DNA of 64,000 bases from Paenibacillus flagellatus (GCF_003217775.1 NZ_QJVJ01000017.1:62001-126000), one strand, 5' to 3'; positions 50,818 through 60,392 are shown, counted from the first letter of the stretch. Numbers and translations are program-made. Notes: generated by a model from the letters alone, not told the origin.

Positions 50818-53001
50818 TTACCGGTTCCAGCCCGACTTGTACGCCAAAGCGATCGCCTGCGCGCGGTCGGTGACGCCGAGCTTCTGGAATATGTTCGTCA
50901 TATGGTTTTTGACCGTATGCTCGCTGATGACGAGCTTCTCGGCGATTTCCCGGTTGCTCTTGCCCTGCAGCACATGGCCGAGCACCTCCCGCTCCCGCGA
51001 GGACAACGGGGGCAGGTCGTTCAGCTTGGCGATATTCGTCGCCGGCGGCTCGCCGCCGGACGAGTCCGCTTCCTCCTCGCCGCCGAGCGAGATTTCGCCC
51101 TCCACGACTTCCCGGGAATCGCAGAACGCCCGGAACGCGGCCCGCAGCTCCGGGCTGACCGGCCAAAGCTGGTCGAGCGCCTGCAGATCGCGATTGAACT
51201 GCAGGTAGAAGTACAAAATCGCGATCACTTGGCCGCCGACGCCGAACGCCGGCACGGACGAGGACGATGCGGATGATGCGGACGACGCCGATGCGGGCTT
51301 GCCCTCCTCGAGCAGCCGGGTGATCGCATGAAAGTGCGCGATCGGCTCCATCTGCTCCGGGCTGCGCAAAATGTCGCTCAAAAAGGAGGGCGAATACGGG
51401 TAAACCAAGCACGCCTCGCCGAGATGCTTGATCTCCGCTTCGCCGAGCTTCAGCGTGCGGGCGAACGGAACGGCGAGCTGCTGCGCCTCGTGCGTCATCT
51501 CGTGCGCGTACGAGTCCCAATAGCCGAGCGCCCGGTTGAGCAGCTGCACGGCGTCGCCCCGGTCGACTCTTCCTTTGTCCCACAGCCGGTACAGCACCGA
51601 GCTTGCCGCCTGCGCGACGATCGACATGTAATCGCGGTACAGCCCGTATTGGCCCGCTTCCTTCAAGGCGATGCACCATACGCCGAGCAGCTCGTTCTGA
51701 TAGTACAACGGGCATTCCAGCGCGGGAGCCGCTCCGAGCTCCTCATGCAGCCCGGGCTCCGGCTCGTTCGCCCCGCCCGCTCCGCCGCGCCCCGACCAGC
51801 GGGCCGCCACTCCCTTCACGTACCGCTCGGCCTGCTGCCGGCCGAGCCCCCTCGAGACGAGCTGCACCTTCTGGTCGGACGGCTTGAGCACGACGCAGGA
51901 GAACGGTCCTTCCACCAGGTTCAAGCTCATGTCGACAAGGATGTACGACAGCCGCTTGACGTCCTGCGCGTGATTGATCGCGCTACACGTTTCGACGAAC
52001 GTGGACAGGCGGGTAAAGTTCGTATTGCGGTCGTCGCGCACGGCCTCGAGCGTGATGCGCGAGCTCCATCCGGCGGCGAACGCCTGTACGAACGACTGCA
52101 TGCACCGGCTGAGCGCCGGCTCCGTGACGCTTCCGCCGAACAGGACGCCGTCCAGGTCGTTCTCGCGCATGACCGGCACGCAAAACAGCGACGTCGGGTT
52201 CAAGCCGCGCTGGACGAAGGCGAACGTCCGCGGATCTTGGGAGACATGGTCCCAGAAGGCCGCCTTCCGGGCGGTGCCGACTTGGCCGATGAACCCTTCC
52301 CCGAGCGAAAAGGAAAGCCCCGGCACCGACTCGGCCGCCGGCCCGACGTAGTCGCGGACGGCGAACAGCTGTCCCTCGGTACGCACCGCGTATCCGAGGA
52401 AGTCCGCCTCGTCGGCGGCCTGCGTCAAGGCGTCGACCCATTCCTGGATCGTCTCGTTCCCCGTCGGCGCGAGCAGGCGCCGCAGCAGCTCGATGCGCCG
52501 GAACGACGACTGCTCGGCGTATTCCGCCTTCATCAGCCCGGCGGTCACGGCCGCGAGCCGGTTCAGCTGCGCCAGCGCCTTCTCCGTGCATCCGGCTTCG
52601 CTTGTCCGGACGCCGTCCCAGACGTCCAGCCACGGAAAGTCCGCGTCGTCGTTCCCCGCGCTCCCCTGGGCGTGGACGACCGCCCGCTCGTCCACGAGAC
52701 AGCCCGCCCACAAAAATGAGGTCGGCTGCTTGGGGACGGCCACCGGGGCCATCAGCAGCCGGATGCCGGCGGCGACATCGTGCACGATGCCGCCCTGCAC
52801 CGGCCCGAAGCTTTGCACAATCGCCCGCAGACGGGCTTCGAGTCCGCGGGCCGCCGGCCCGTCTACCCGGCTCGGCGGCGCGATCGCGCCGGACGGTCGC
52901 GTTATCCGTTCGCCGCGATCATTCGTCAGCATGACGGTCAGGCCGCTCTCGCTCGCGTACAAATCGTGCAAGCTTTGGACGAGATTCAATTGAGGTTCCA
53001 T
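50818..53001 (-). CDS. Large PocR/GAF-type LuxR regulator
   Basis: 727 aa. The N-terminus (LVQSLHDLYASESGLTVMLTNDRGERITRPSG) looks like a PocR-type sensory domain. The middle (about 200-480) holds two GAF-like regions, FLGYAVRTEGQLFAV with PGLSFSLGEGFIGQVG, then MSLNLVEGPFSCVVL. A helical region (about 510-590) has GYWDSYAHEMTHEAQQLA. The C-terminus is a LuxR helix-turn-helix, LSSREREVLGHVLQGKSNREIAEKLVISEHTVKNHMTNIFQKLGV (given here in outline, about 663-708). The start ATG 53001 overlaps the small winged-helix gene by 16 bases. It is the last gene of the kaiC-like operon. Confidence 0.88.
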   Translation of the reverse strand: MEPQLNLVQSLHDLYASESGLTVMLTNDRGERITRPSGAIAPPSRVDGPAARGLEARLRAIVQSFGPVQGGIVHDVAAGIRLLMAPVAVPKQPTSFLWAGCLVDERAVVHAQGSAGNDDADFPWLDVWDGVRTSEAGCTEKALAQLNRLAAVTAGLMKAEYAEQSSFRRIELLRRLLAPTGNETIQEWVDALTQAADEADFLGYAVRTEGQLFAVRDYVGPAAESVPGLSFSLGEGFIGQVGTARKAAFWDHVSQDPRTFAFVQRGLNPTSLFCVPVMRENDLDGVLFGGSVTEPALSRCMQSFVQAFAAGWSSRITLEAVRDDRNTNFTRLSTFVETCSAINHAQDVKRLSYILVDMSLNLVEGPFSCVVLKPSDQKVQLVSRGLGRQQAERYVKGVAARWSGRGGAGGANEPEPGLHEELGAAPALECPLYYQNELLGVWCIALKEAGQYGLYRDYMSIVAQAASSVLYRLWDKGRVDRGDAVQLLNRALGYWDSYAHEMTHEAQQLAVPFARTLKLGEAEIKHLGEACLVYPYSPSFLSDILRSPEQMEPIAHFHAITRLLEEGKPASASSASSASSSSVPAFGVGGQVIAILYFYLQFNRDLQALDQLWPVSPELRAAFRAFCDSREVVEGEISLGGEEEADSSGGEPPATNIAKLNDLPPLSSREREVLGHVLQGKSNREIAEKLVISEHTVKNHMTNIFQKLGVTDRAQAIALAYKSGWNR

Positions 53002-53237
53002 TGCACGTCCATGTCGCCCGAGAAGCTCGGTTCGATATAGCGGTAAATGGAACGCGAACCATTCCCCAGCTTTTCCAATATCGACAACGCGACGAGCCGC
53101 CCGAGCACCGGATCGAGGTGCTCGACCTTGCGCCCGAGCCGCAGCGAGATGCCTTCCGCCGTTTCCAGACTGTACGGATTGTTCTGGAAGTAACGGGTGC
53201 ACTCCATCTGCAGCTGCCATGTATCTTCTTCGGTCAT
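52986..53237 (-). CDS. Small winged-helix-like protein, 83 aa
   Basis: 83 aa. The pattern FQNNPYSLETAEGISLRLG, LDPVLGRLVALSILEKLG then SRSIYRYIEP fits a small winged-helix domain of a kind I have seen beside KaiC/RadA-type ATPases. It may bind DNA or a partner ATPase (inference). The ATG at 53237 follows GGGAGGG. It lies 31 bases behind the KaiC-like gene and overlaps the LuxR gene by 16 bases. Confidence 0.82.
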   Translation of the reverse strand: MTEEDTWQLQMECTRYFQNNPYSLETAEGISLRLGRKVEHLDPVLGRLVALSILEKLGNGSRSIYRYIEPSFSGDMDVQWNLN

Positions 53238-53268
53238 CGTGATCCCTCCCGCTTCACGCCGCGCGGCT

Positions 53269-54690
53269 TCACATCAATCGTATGAAAGGCGACTCGTCCG
53301 TCGTCTCCACGATGTACGGCTCGGAGATGACGCCGTTCGGCGATTTCGTTACCTGCAAATACTGATAGTTGCCGTCCACCCAGGTCCGGATGACGCCGTT
53401 GCACGTTCGTTCCAAATACGCGGAGCATTCGGGGCCGATTTCGCTGAAGTTGCACATGACCATCATCGTCATGCCGAGCGACTTGATGCTTGCCGTCTCT
53501 TCGGCGAAAAATTTCATGACGTGATCTTTCCCGCGTTCGGAAATGACCGTGTTCAAATCGTAGTAGATGAACCAGCTGTCGCCCCGTTCGAGCCCCTGCT
53601 CGACGACGGGTCCGAACCGCTCGCGCAAAATGTGGCGATATTCCCGGCTATCCGCCCCGCTGACGTCGATGACGTTCGCCTCGCACCCTTCCGGGTACCG
53701 CCGGTTGTAATGCTCGATGAAGTAAATCCGGTCCTCCCGCGCAATCTGCCCGAGCGACAAACCTTGCATGGCGAACATCCGCTTCAAGTCCTGCGGCGTA
53801 TTGAAGCTCGACAGCAGCGCCAATATATGATCGCCCGCCTCGTACCGGTTGGCCAGGACGGTGGAAATCATATATTTGTAATTCGCTTTGCTGTTCGTAT
53901 CGAGCAGCGTGACGGTCCCCTTCGCAAGCCCCCCGCCGAGCAGACGGTCCAATTCCGCGATGCCCGTCGGCACTTTGGTTTGGCCCTTCAACAGCGACCG
54001 GTCCTCGACCATCGAACGCGACGGAATGAGGTGAATGCCCGCATCCGTAATCCGGTACACGTGCTCGCCTTCTTGAATGCGCTTTCCTCTCATCTTTAAA
54101 ATTTCCAACGTCCGCACCCTGTATTTTTCCATCTGCTGCTTCAATTGCAAGGCGATGAACCCGTCCGAAATGTACGCCTCGAAGCCGGAAACGTCCGTCG
54201 ACGTCCCCCGCTCCTTGATCAGCAGCGAGGTCAGCTCGAACTTGCGCAAAATGTTCCGCAGCCGGTACAGCGTCCTCCGGTGCTCCTCCTGGTCGGCCGC
54301 TCCGTAACGAAACAGGCTGATGCTATCGATAACCATCCGCTTGCAGTCAAGCTCCCGGATCATCTTCTCGAGCAATCCGCCGGGCTCCGTCATCTGCTCC
54401 AAAAAGACGTCCGGCGACATGGCGACGACCCGGAGCAAATTGCCCGCTTCGAGCTTGCGAAGGTCCCACCCGAAGGCGAGCATGTCGCGGTACAGCTGGT
54501 CCGGAAATTCCTCGAACGTAATGTAAATGCCCGCTTCCCCGTCCGACACGGCGCCGTGATGAAGAAACTGCATGCCCAAAGTCGTCTTGCCGGTTCCCGG
54601 AGCGCCCTCCACGATAACGGTCGATCCCCGAGGAAATCCTCCGTCCGTCAACGCGTCCAATCCGCGAACGCCTGTAGGCACAGTGCCCAT
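53269..54690 (-). CDS. KaiC-like two-domain RecA-fold ATPase
   Basis: 473 aa with two KaiC-type domains. Domain 1 (1-235) has Walker A GAPGTGKTT (29-37), the catalytic Glu pair FEEFP (60-61) and Walker B MVIDS (Asp122), plus LEILKMRGKRI typical of KaiC-like proteins. Domain 2 (about 236-473) aligns in layout (VPTGIAELDRLLGGGLAKG) but its Walker A is replaced by LDTNSKANYKY and the Glu pair by SSFNTP, so it probably does not hydrolyse ATP. KaiC-like proteins outside cyanobacteria act as signalling ATPases. The ATG at 54690 follows GGGTGAT. It is the first gene of an operon with the wHTH and LuxR genes. Confidence 0.92.
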   Translation of the reverse strand: MGTVPTGVRGLDALTDGGFPRGSTVIVEGAPGTGKTTLGMQFLHHGAVSDGEAGIYITFEEFPDQLYRDMLAFGWDLRKLEAGNLLRVVAMSPDVFLEQMTEPGGLLEKMIRELDCKRMVIDSISLFRYGAADQEEHRRTLYRLRNILRKFELTSLLIKERGTSTDVSGFEAYISDGFIALQLKQQMEKYRVRTLEILKMRGKRIQEGEHVYRITDAGIHLIPSRSMVEDRSLLKGQTKVPTGIAELDRLLGGGLAKGTVTLLDTNSKANYKYMISTVLANRYEAGDHILALLSSFNTPQDLKRMFAMQGLSLGQIAREDRIYFIEHYNRRYPEGCEANVIDVSGADSREYRHILRERFGPVVEQGLERGDSWFIYYDLNTVISERGKDHVMKFFAEETASIKSLGMTMMVMCNFSEIGPECSAYLERTCNGVIRTWVDGNYQYLQVTKSPNGVISEPYIVETTDESPFIRLM

Positions 54691-54804
54691 TCGATCACCC
54701 GCATATTCTATGAATTAAGGTTCCGCCTTCCATTTTACCATAGGAAGTTCCGCGGCGGCGATAGACGCGGGTTTTTTGTCGTTGGACGCCCGCGCATATT
54801 CCGG

Positions 54805-54833
54805 TTGAAAACGAAAATGGCGTACACTATAGT
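54805..54833 (+). promoter_or_regulatory. Promoter of the short LuxR gene
   Basis: TTGAAA (54805-54810), a 17-base spacer and TATAGT (54828-54833), 46 bases before the ATG at 54880. Confidence 0.8.
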
Positions 54834-54879
54834 AAAGCTATTACGCTGCGAGAGACAACAACCGGGTCGAGGTGGAACG

Positions 54880-56052
54880 ATGCGCAACCGTCAACGGAAC
54901 GAGCGGCTCCAACAACTGCAGGACGTTTTCGCCGACTGGTGCGGATTGACGATATTCGTTACCGATACGTCGGGCGAGCCGGTAGCCGAACGGTCCGGGG
55001 GGCAGCCGCTCGCCCGGCTGCTGCTCGACGGATGCGGCGGGACGGACATCCGGCGCTGGCTCGAACGGACGGCGGGCGATATCGGCGGCGGCGACGGACC
55101 GGTCGCCTGCCGGCACGAGCAAGGATGGACGATGCTCGCCGCCGGCTTCGCGGGGCGGGACGGCGACGGCTATCGGATATGGGCCGGCGTCCTGATCGAG
55201 CCGCAATGGCGGGAGGCCGTCGTCGGCTGCGCCCCGCGTACGCCGGACGCCGAACGGTGGATGCAGGCCGTCGCGGCGACGCCGGATACGACCGAGGCGG
55301 ACGGGCGCGTCCTGCTGGACCGGCTCGCCCGGATGGCCGGCCTGGCCGCGGCGCAGATCGGCGGCGACGGCTCCGGTCTCGTACCGGGGCCGGGGCCGAT
55401 GCGGGAGGATGCCGCGGATGCGGAGGAGCGGACCCGGCTGCTCGTACGGTCGATGGCGTATTGGAACCCTTCCGCCCATGCCCGAGCGTTGGAGGTATGG
55501 CGCGAAGCCGGCCGGCTCGCCGCGGAACGAGGCGGGCTGACGGCCGAGGATGAGGAGCGGCTGCGCCGGGCCTCCCTGCTGGCCGGATACGACGACGGGT
55601 TTCTTCGGGACGTCCTCCCGGACGACCCGGCCGTCCGGCTGCTCGGGGAGGCGCGGCGGATCGCCCGGTCCGGCGTCCGCCCGTCCGAAGACGGCGGCGC
55701 GGGCCCCCTTTCCTCCGCCGTCTTGCTGGCGGGCGCGATGCGACGTCCGATGCGCGCTTTCGATGACGCCGAGCCGGCCGCCGACGCGCGCGCGCCGGAC
55801 TCGACCGGGCGGGACGCCCGCGGCGGCGCCGCCTCCGCGTCGCTTACCCCCCGGGAAAGGGAAGTGCTCAACCTGGTGCTGCGCGGGCTGAGCAACCAGG
55901 AAATCGCCGAGAAGCTCTACATCAGCGCCCATACGGTCAAAAACCATATTACGAAAATTTACGAAAAGCTTGACGTCTGCGACCGGACGCAAGCGCTCGC
56001 GAAAATATACGGAACCCGGTTCGAAGCCGGTCCGGGGTTCGCCGGCTTCTGA
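54880..56052 (+). CDS. Short PocR-like LuxR regulator
   Basis: 390 aa. The N-terminus LQQLQDVFADWCGLTIFV with TDTSGEPVAE resembles the PocR-type domain of the large LuxR protein. The middle LLVRSMAYWNPSAHARALEVW matches that protein's helical region (GYWDSYAH), so the two are paralogues, this one lacking the GAF part. The C-terminal LuxR HTH is LTPREREVLNLVLRGLSNQ to EIAEKLYISAHTVKNHITKIYEKL (about 323-365). The ATG at 54880 follows GAGGTGG. It is divergent from the kaiC-like gene and ends with its own terminator. Confidence 0.88.
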   Translation: MRNRQRNERLQQLQDVFADWCGLTIFVTDTSGEPVAERSGGQPLARLLLDGCGGTDIRRWLERTAGDIGGGDGPVACRHEQGWTMLAAGFAGRDGDGYRIWAGVLIEPQWREAVVGCAPRTPDAERWMQAVAATPDTTEADGRVLLDRLARMAGLAAAQIGGDGSGLVPGPGPMREDAADAEERTRLLVRSMAYWNPSAHARALEVWREAGRLAAERGGLTAEDEERLRRASLLAGYDDGFLRDVLPDDPAVRLLGEARRIARSGVRPSEDGGAGPLSSAVLLAGAMRRPMRAFDDAEPAADARAPDSTGRDARGGAASASLTPREREVLNLVLRGLSNQEIAEKLYISAHTVKNHITKIYEKLDVCDRTQALAKIYGTRFEAGPGFAGF

Positions 56053-56105
56053 GCCGCCGGAAGCCCGGACCGGCATCCGATCGATCGGGCGTTCCCCCAA
56101 CTCGT

Positions 56106-56130
56106 TTCCGCCGAAGGGCGGAATTTTTTT
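56106..56130 (+). terminator. Intrinsic terminator of the short LuxR gene
   Basis: A 7-bp stem TTCCGCC/GGCGGAA with a GAAG loop and seven T (56124-56130). Confidence 0.9.
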
Positions 56131-56157
56131 GTCTATAGGAAGGGATTCCTGTATGAT
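56129..56157 (+). promoter_or_regulatory. Promoter of the LOV-chemotaxis operon
   Basis: TTGTCT (56129-56134), a 17-base spacer and TATGAT (56152-56157). The spacer holds the inverted repeat AGGAA/TTCCT (56138-56151), a possible operator. A 9-bp RNA hairpin (GGAAACGGA/TCCGTTTCC, 56191-56217) lies in the leader. Confidence 0.6.
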
Positions 56158-56264
56158 TTTGTCGAATATTGTCTTATGATGAGAGATGAGGGAAACGGAC
56201 TTCCGGAATCCGTTTCCGTCGCAATACCTAAAAGCGCTTACCGTACATAACCGGAGGGGACTCC

Positions 56265-56699
56265 ATGGCTTATTACCCGATTCCGTTTCGAGACCGCTTT
56301 CATCCCGGTCCGGGTCCTTTTCCCGATCACGTGCTGCGCCTCATCCACGACCTCTCCACCGGCATCGTCGTCACCGATCCGAACCGGCCGGACAACCCGA
56401 TCGTGTATGTGAACGAAGGATTCACGACGATGACCGGCTTTCGCGCGGACGAGGTCATCGGCTGCAATTGCCGGTTTCTGCAAGGACCCGGCAGCGACAT
56501 GAACACGGTGGCGCTTATGCGGGACCTGCTGCGCTCCCGAATCCCGTTCACGGTCGAGCTGCTGAACTATCGCAAGGACGGCGCTCCGTTGCCGGTCCGG
56601 CTCTTCGTTATCCCGATTTTCGATCCGTCGGGACGGCTCCTCTATTATGCAGGCATCCATCATGCGCTATCCGCGCGACCGGAATTACCGGAACCATGA
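56265..56699 (+). CDS. Stand-alone LOV domain photosensor
   Basis: 144 aa, a single PAS/LOV domain with short ends. The flavin-adduct motif GCNCRFLQG has the photoactive Cys69. TDPNRPDNPIVYVNEGFTTM and ELLNYRKDG (Asn101) are the other typical stretches. Two residues that normally hydrogen-bond the flavin differ: the second Asn (FWN of B. subtilis YtvA) is Val111, and the signalling Gln is His132 in YAGIHHAL. Photochemistry is expected but signal output may be altered. No kinase or STAS output domain is attached. The ATG at 56265 follows GGAGGGG; the first chemoreceptor gene follows after 16 bases. Confidence 0.93.
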   Translation: MAYYPIPFRDRFHPGPGPFPDHVLRLIHDLSTGIVVTDPNRPDNPIVYVNEGFTTMTGFRADEVIGCNCRFLQGPGSDMNTVALMRDLLRSRIPFTVELLNYRKDGAPLPVRLFVIPIFDPSGRLLYYAGIHHALSARPELPEP

Positions 56700-56715
56700 C
56701 GAGAGGGATGATTTC

Positions 56716-58284
56716 ATGAAGATTTCCCGGCTTCTTCAAGTGACCGCCGCCGTATTTTTCGTCTTTTCCATCGCTCTGGCGCTCTGCATCAATGCGCTGC
56801 GCACGTCCTACCGCGATTATTCGGAGGCGGTGTCCCGCCAAGCGGAGTTCAAGCAGCTCGGCATCGATTTGGTCGACGCCTCCAAGTATTTGACCGACCA
56901 AGCCCGGCGTTACGCCCAATTCGGAGAAAAGGTGTATTACGACAACTACTGGCGCGAGGTGAACGAGACGAAAAACCGCGACCGCGTCGTCGCCCGGCTG
57001 AAGCAGCTGAACGCCCCCCAGAACGAGCTGGATCTGATCGAGCAGTCCAAAAGCAAGTCGGACACCTTGATCGCAACCGAGGAAGCGGCCATGAAGGCCG
57101 TCGCCGCCGGGAAGTTCGACGAAGCCCGCCGCCTGCTGTTCGATGCGGCGTACGATGCGAACGTGAAGACGATCATGGAGCCGATGTCGGCGTTCCAGAC
57201 GAAAATGAACGACCGCGCGGCCGGCGAGACGAAAGCGGCCGAGAACCGGTTCGAGCGTTATTTGACGGTCACGTTCGCGATCGTGTTCGTCGTCGCGGCG
57301 AGCATGCTCGTCTCGGTCTGGGCGCTGTACCGCAAAATCAAGCCGCTCGGCTCGGTCGGCGCGAAGCTGCGGGAGCTGGCCAACAACGAAGGCGACTTGA
57401 CCGTCCGGCTGCCGGTCACGAGCCGGGACGAAATCGGCGAGGTGGCCGGCTCGTTCAACTCGATGCTCGGCAACTATCAATCGTTCATCCGCGATATCAT
57501 GACCTCCGCGCACAACGTGCTGGAGACGACGCAGCAAATTTCGTCCGCCTCCAAGGAAATCGCCGGCGGCAGCCACAGCCAGGCGAAATCGGCGGAACGG
57601 CTGAACGATCTGTTCCGGGAGCTGACCGCCGCCATCGAATCGGTCGCCAAGCATGCCGATCATGCGGCCGGCGTATCCGGGCAGACGACGGCCGTCGCCG
57701 AGCAGGGCGGTCAAGTCATCCTCGATTCGATTCGGGAGATGAACCGGCTGAACGAGCAGGTCGCGCTGCTCGAACGGGATTCCGAGCAGATCGGGGCGAT
57801 CATCGAGGTGATCGACGATATCGCCGAACAGACGAATCTGCTTGCGCTGAACGCGGCCATCGAAGCGGCCCGGGCCGGCGAGCAGGGACGCGGCTTCGCG
57901 GTCGTCGCCGACGAGGTGCGGAAGCTGGCGGAACGAAGCGGCGACGCCACGAAGCAGATTACCGATATTATCCGGGGGATGCAGGGCAATACGAAGATGA
58001 GCGTCAATGCGGTGCTCGCCGCCGTCGACCGGTCGGAGAAGAGCGGCGAGGCGTTCCGCAGCATCGTCGCGATGGTGCGGGATACGTCCCAGACCGTGTC
58101 GGAAATCGCCGCCGCGACCGAGGAGCAGGCGGCCCAGTCGAACGAGGTGCTCGCCTCGATCGAATCGATCGCGGCCGCGAGCGAGCAGTCGGCCGCCGCC
58201 TCCGACCAGACGGCCGATTCGACTCAGCGGCTGTCGAGCATGGCCCAGGAGCTGAATCGAATGGTCTCCGCCTTTAAAGTGTAA
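56716..58284 (+). CDS. Methyl-accepting chemotaxis protein, first copy
   Basis: 522 aa. Membrane segments lie at about 8-28 and 182-204, enclosing a 150-residue helical ligand-binding domain (YLTDQARRYAQFG, YYDNYWREVNETKNRDRVVA). A HAMP domain follows (about 205-260) and the signalling hairpin [22 protein letters not shown] with [20 protein letters not shown]. The ligand is unknown. The ATG at 56716 follows GAGAGGG. It lies 16 bases after the LOV gene, so the LOV protein may signal to this receptor (inference). Confidence 0.95.
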   Translation: MKISRLLQVTAAVFFVFSIALALCINALRTSYRDYSEAVSRQAEFKQLGIDLVDASKYLTDQARRYAQFGEKVYYDNYWREVNETKNRDRVVARLKQLNAPQNELDLIEQSKSKSDTLIATEEAAMKAVAAGKFDEARRLLFDAAYDANVKTIMEPMSAFQTKMNDRAAGETKAAENRFERYLTVTFAIVFVVAASMLVSVWALYRKIKPLGSVGAKLRELANNEGDLTVRLPVTSRDEIGEVAGSFNSMLGNYQSFIRDIMTSAHNVLETTQQISSASKEIAGGSHSQAKSAERLNDLFRELTAAIESVAKHADHAAGVSGQTTAVAEQGGQVILDSIREMNRLNEQVALLERDSEQIGAIIEVIDDIAEQTNLLALNAAIEAARAGEQGRGFAVVADEVRKLAERSGDATKQITDIIRGMQGNTKMSVNAVLAAVDRSEKSGEAFRSIVAMVRDTSQTVSEIAAATEEQAAQSNEVLASIESIAAASEQSAAASDQTADSTQRLSSMAQELNRMVSAFKV

Positions 58285-58328
58285 TCCGCCAACGATTCGC
58301 CATTTGACGAAAACAGGAGGAATCCCCC

Positions 58329-59906
58329 TTGATCTGGACCGTCGGCAAAAAAATGTACGCCGGATTCATCATACTGCTGCTGTTGGCGATCGCGGTAGGC
58401 TTGACGTCGTTCTCCCGCATGAACGCCCTGAACCATAAAACCGACGAAATTACCGGCGTATGGCTGCCCGGCGTGGAATCGATCAACAAGATCAATTCCC
58501 AGCTTCAGAGGATGCTGGTCGTCACGATGAACCACGTCGTGGCTGCGACGGCCGAAGCGAAGGCGGAGCAGGAGAAGACGCTGGCCGCCTTGGCGCAGTC
58601 CGTCGTCCAAGAGATGCAGCGCTACGAATCGACGATCGTCGAGGCGGAAGATCGGGCCAACTTCGACCAATTGAAAAAAAGCTACGACCAGCTGACGAAG
58701 CTGCACGAGGCGACGCTTGCGGTCAGCCGGAAAAGCCCGGTGGAACAATCGTTCCCGCTGTATCAGGCCGAGCAAAAGCAGCTGCTCGACATGGCGCCTC
58801 TGATCGACAAGATGATCGCTTTCAACCATAACGGAGCCGTCGAGGCCAGCGACGAGTCGGACAGCCTTTATTCGAGCGCCCTTGCCGTCATGACGATCCT
58901 GCTCGCGGCCGCTCTCGTCGTCGGCTTGGGCACCGCCTTCTTCTTGACGCGCAGCATTACGAAGCCGCTTATCGCCGTGACCGATACGGTACAGAAGGTG
59001 GCTCGGGGCGACTTGACCGTGGACGCCCTGACCGTCGCCCAACGGGACGAAATCGGCACGCTGGCCCGTTCGACCAACGACATGATGAGCAGCTTGACGG
59101 ACATGATCGGCTCCGTCCTTAAATCGTCGCAAAGCGTGGCCGCGACCGCGGAGCAAATATCCGGCAGCACGGAGGATATCGCGAACGGCGCCACCAACCA
59201 GGCCAGCGCGGCCCAGACGGTGAACGAGCTGTTCCGCGAGCTGTCGCGCGCGATCGATTCCGTCGCCCGCAACGCCGAATCCGCCGCGGAGCTGTCCTCG
59301 CAGGCCAGAGCCGTCGCCAAGGAAGGCGGCACGACGATCCATGCGTCGATCGAAGCGATCCGGCAGCTGGAAGGGAAGATGGGAAAGCTGCAGAACGATT
59401 CGGACAAAATCGGCCAAATCATTTCCGTCATCGACGACATCGCCGACCAGACGAACCTGCTGGCCTTGAACGCCGCCATCGAAGCCGCGCGCGCCGGCGA
59501 ACAGGGCAAAGGATTCGCCGTCGTCGCCGACGAGGTCCGCAAGCTGGCGGAGCGGAGCGGGGACGCGACGAAGGAAATCGCCGCCATCATCAAAGGGATG
59601 CAGGCGAACACGACGGAGAGCGTAACGGCCGTCTCCGCCGCCGTCGAGCTGTCGAGACAGATCGACACCGCCTTCTCCCACATCGTCGACAAGGTGAACG
59701 AAACGGCCGAGCAAGTGGGCGAAATCGCCGCCGCCAGCGAGGAGCAAGCGGCCCAATCGGCCGAGGTGCTTCAGTCGGTCGAGACGATCGCCGCGGCCAG
59801 CGAGCAGTCCGCCGCCGCTTCCCAGGAGACGGCCGCCGCCTCCCAATCGCTTGCCCGGCTGTCGGAAAACTTGAACGCGACGGTCGCATCTTTCAAAATC
59901 CGTTAA
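58329..59906 (+). CDS. Methyl-accepting chemotaxis protein, second copy
   Basis: 525 aa. Membrane segments lie at about 9-28 and 182-203, with a four-helix-bundle sensor between ([20 protein letters not shown] is typical of 4HB_MCP). HAMP and the signalling tip [21 protein letters not shown] with [20 protein letters not shown] follow. The start is TTG 58329, after AGGAGG at 8 bases. It follows the first receptor at 44 bases and precedes cheW by 15 bases. Confidence 0.95.
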   Translation: MIWTVGKKMYAGFIILLLLAIAVGLTSFSRMNALNHKTDEITGVWLPGVESINKINSQLQRMLVVTMNHVVAATAEAKAEQEKTLAALAQSVVQEMQRYESTIVEAEDRANFDQLKKSYDQLTKLHEATLAVSRKSPVEQSFPLYQAEQKQLLDMAPLIDKMIAFNHNGAVEASDESDSLYSSALAVMTILLAAALVVGLGTAFFLTRSITKPLIAVTDTVQKVARGDLTVDALTVAQRDEIGTLARSTNDMMSSLTDMIGSVLKSSQSVAATAEQISGSTEDIANGATNQASAAQTVNELFRELSRAIDSVARNAESAAELSSQARAVAKEGGTTIHASIEAIRQLEGKMGKLQNDSDKIGQIISVIDDIADQTNLLALNAAIEAARAGEQGKGFAVVADEVRKLAERSGDATKEIAAIIKGMQANTTESVTAVSAAVELSRQIDTAFSHIVDKVNETAEQVGEIAAASEEQAAQSAEVLQSVETIAAASEQSAAASQETAAASQSLARLSENLNATVASFKIR

Positions 59907-59921
59907 CGAGGGGGTATCCGC

Positions 59922-60347
59922 ATGTCCGTCCCTATTACATCCCGTCAATTCGTCGAAATCCGGGTCGGCACCGAACGGCTCGCCCTGCATATTCAGGACA
60001 TCCACGAGATCATTCGCGTCCAGCCGCTCACCGAGGTGCCGAACAGCAAGCCGTACTTGATCGGCGTCATCAACCTGCGCGGCAAAGTCGCGCCCATCGT
60101 CAGTCTGCGCAAACGGTTCGGCCTGCCGGAGGCGGCCGACACGAAGGCGACGCGGATCGTCGTCGTCAACTATCAGGAATCGATGGTCGGCTTGATCGTC
60201 GACCAGGTGTACCAAGTAACGTCGTTCGAGGAGATCCAGCCTCCTCCGGAACGAACCGGCGGCACGGACCACGGCTTCATCGAGGGGATCGGCAAGTCGG
60301 GCGACGAGCTCGTCAGCATTTTGAAGCTGGACCGGATTTTGCAATAA
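59922..60347 (+). CDS. cheW: Chemotaxis adaptor CheW
   Basis: 141 aa, the usual length for CheW, which links receptors to CheA. The double SH3-like fold is seen in FVEIRVGTERLALHIQDIHEI, YLIGVINLRGKVAPIVSLRKRFGLP and GLIVDQVYQVTSFEE. The ATG at 59922 follows GAGGGGG. It is in one operon with the MCPs and cheA. Confidence 0.95.
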   Translation: MSVPITSRQFVEIRVGTERLALHIQDIHEIIRVQPLTEVPNSKPYLIGVINLRGKVAPIVSLRKRFGLPEAADTKATRIVVVNYQESMVGLIVDQVYQVTSFEEIQPPPERTGGTDHGFIEGIGKSGDELVSILKLDRILQ

Positions 60348-60392
60348 AGGCACGCGCATCAGGACATTGGCATCGAGAGGAGGGCGGCTTTC

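Noticed and set aside
56218-56264. A sigma-D (motility) promoter before the LOV-chemotaxis operon
   Set aside because: A TAAA is present but the GCCGATAT element at the right distance is not.
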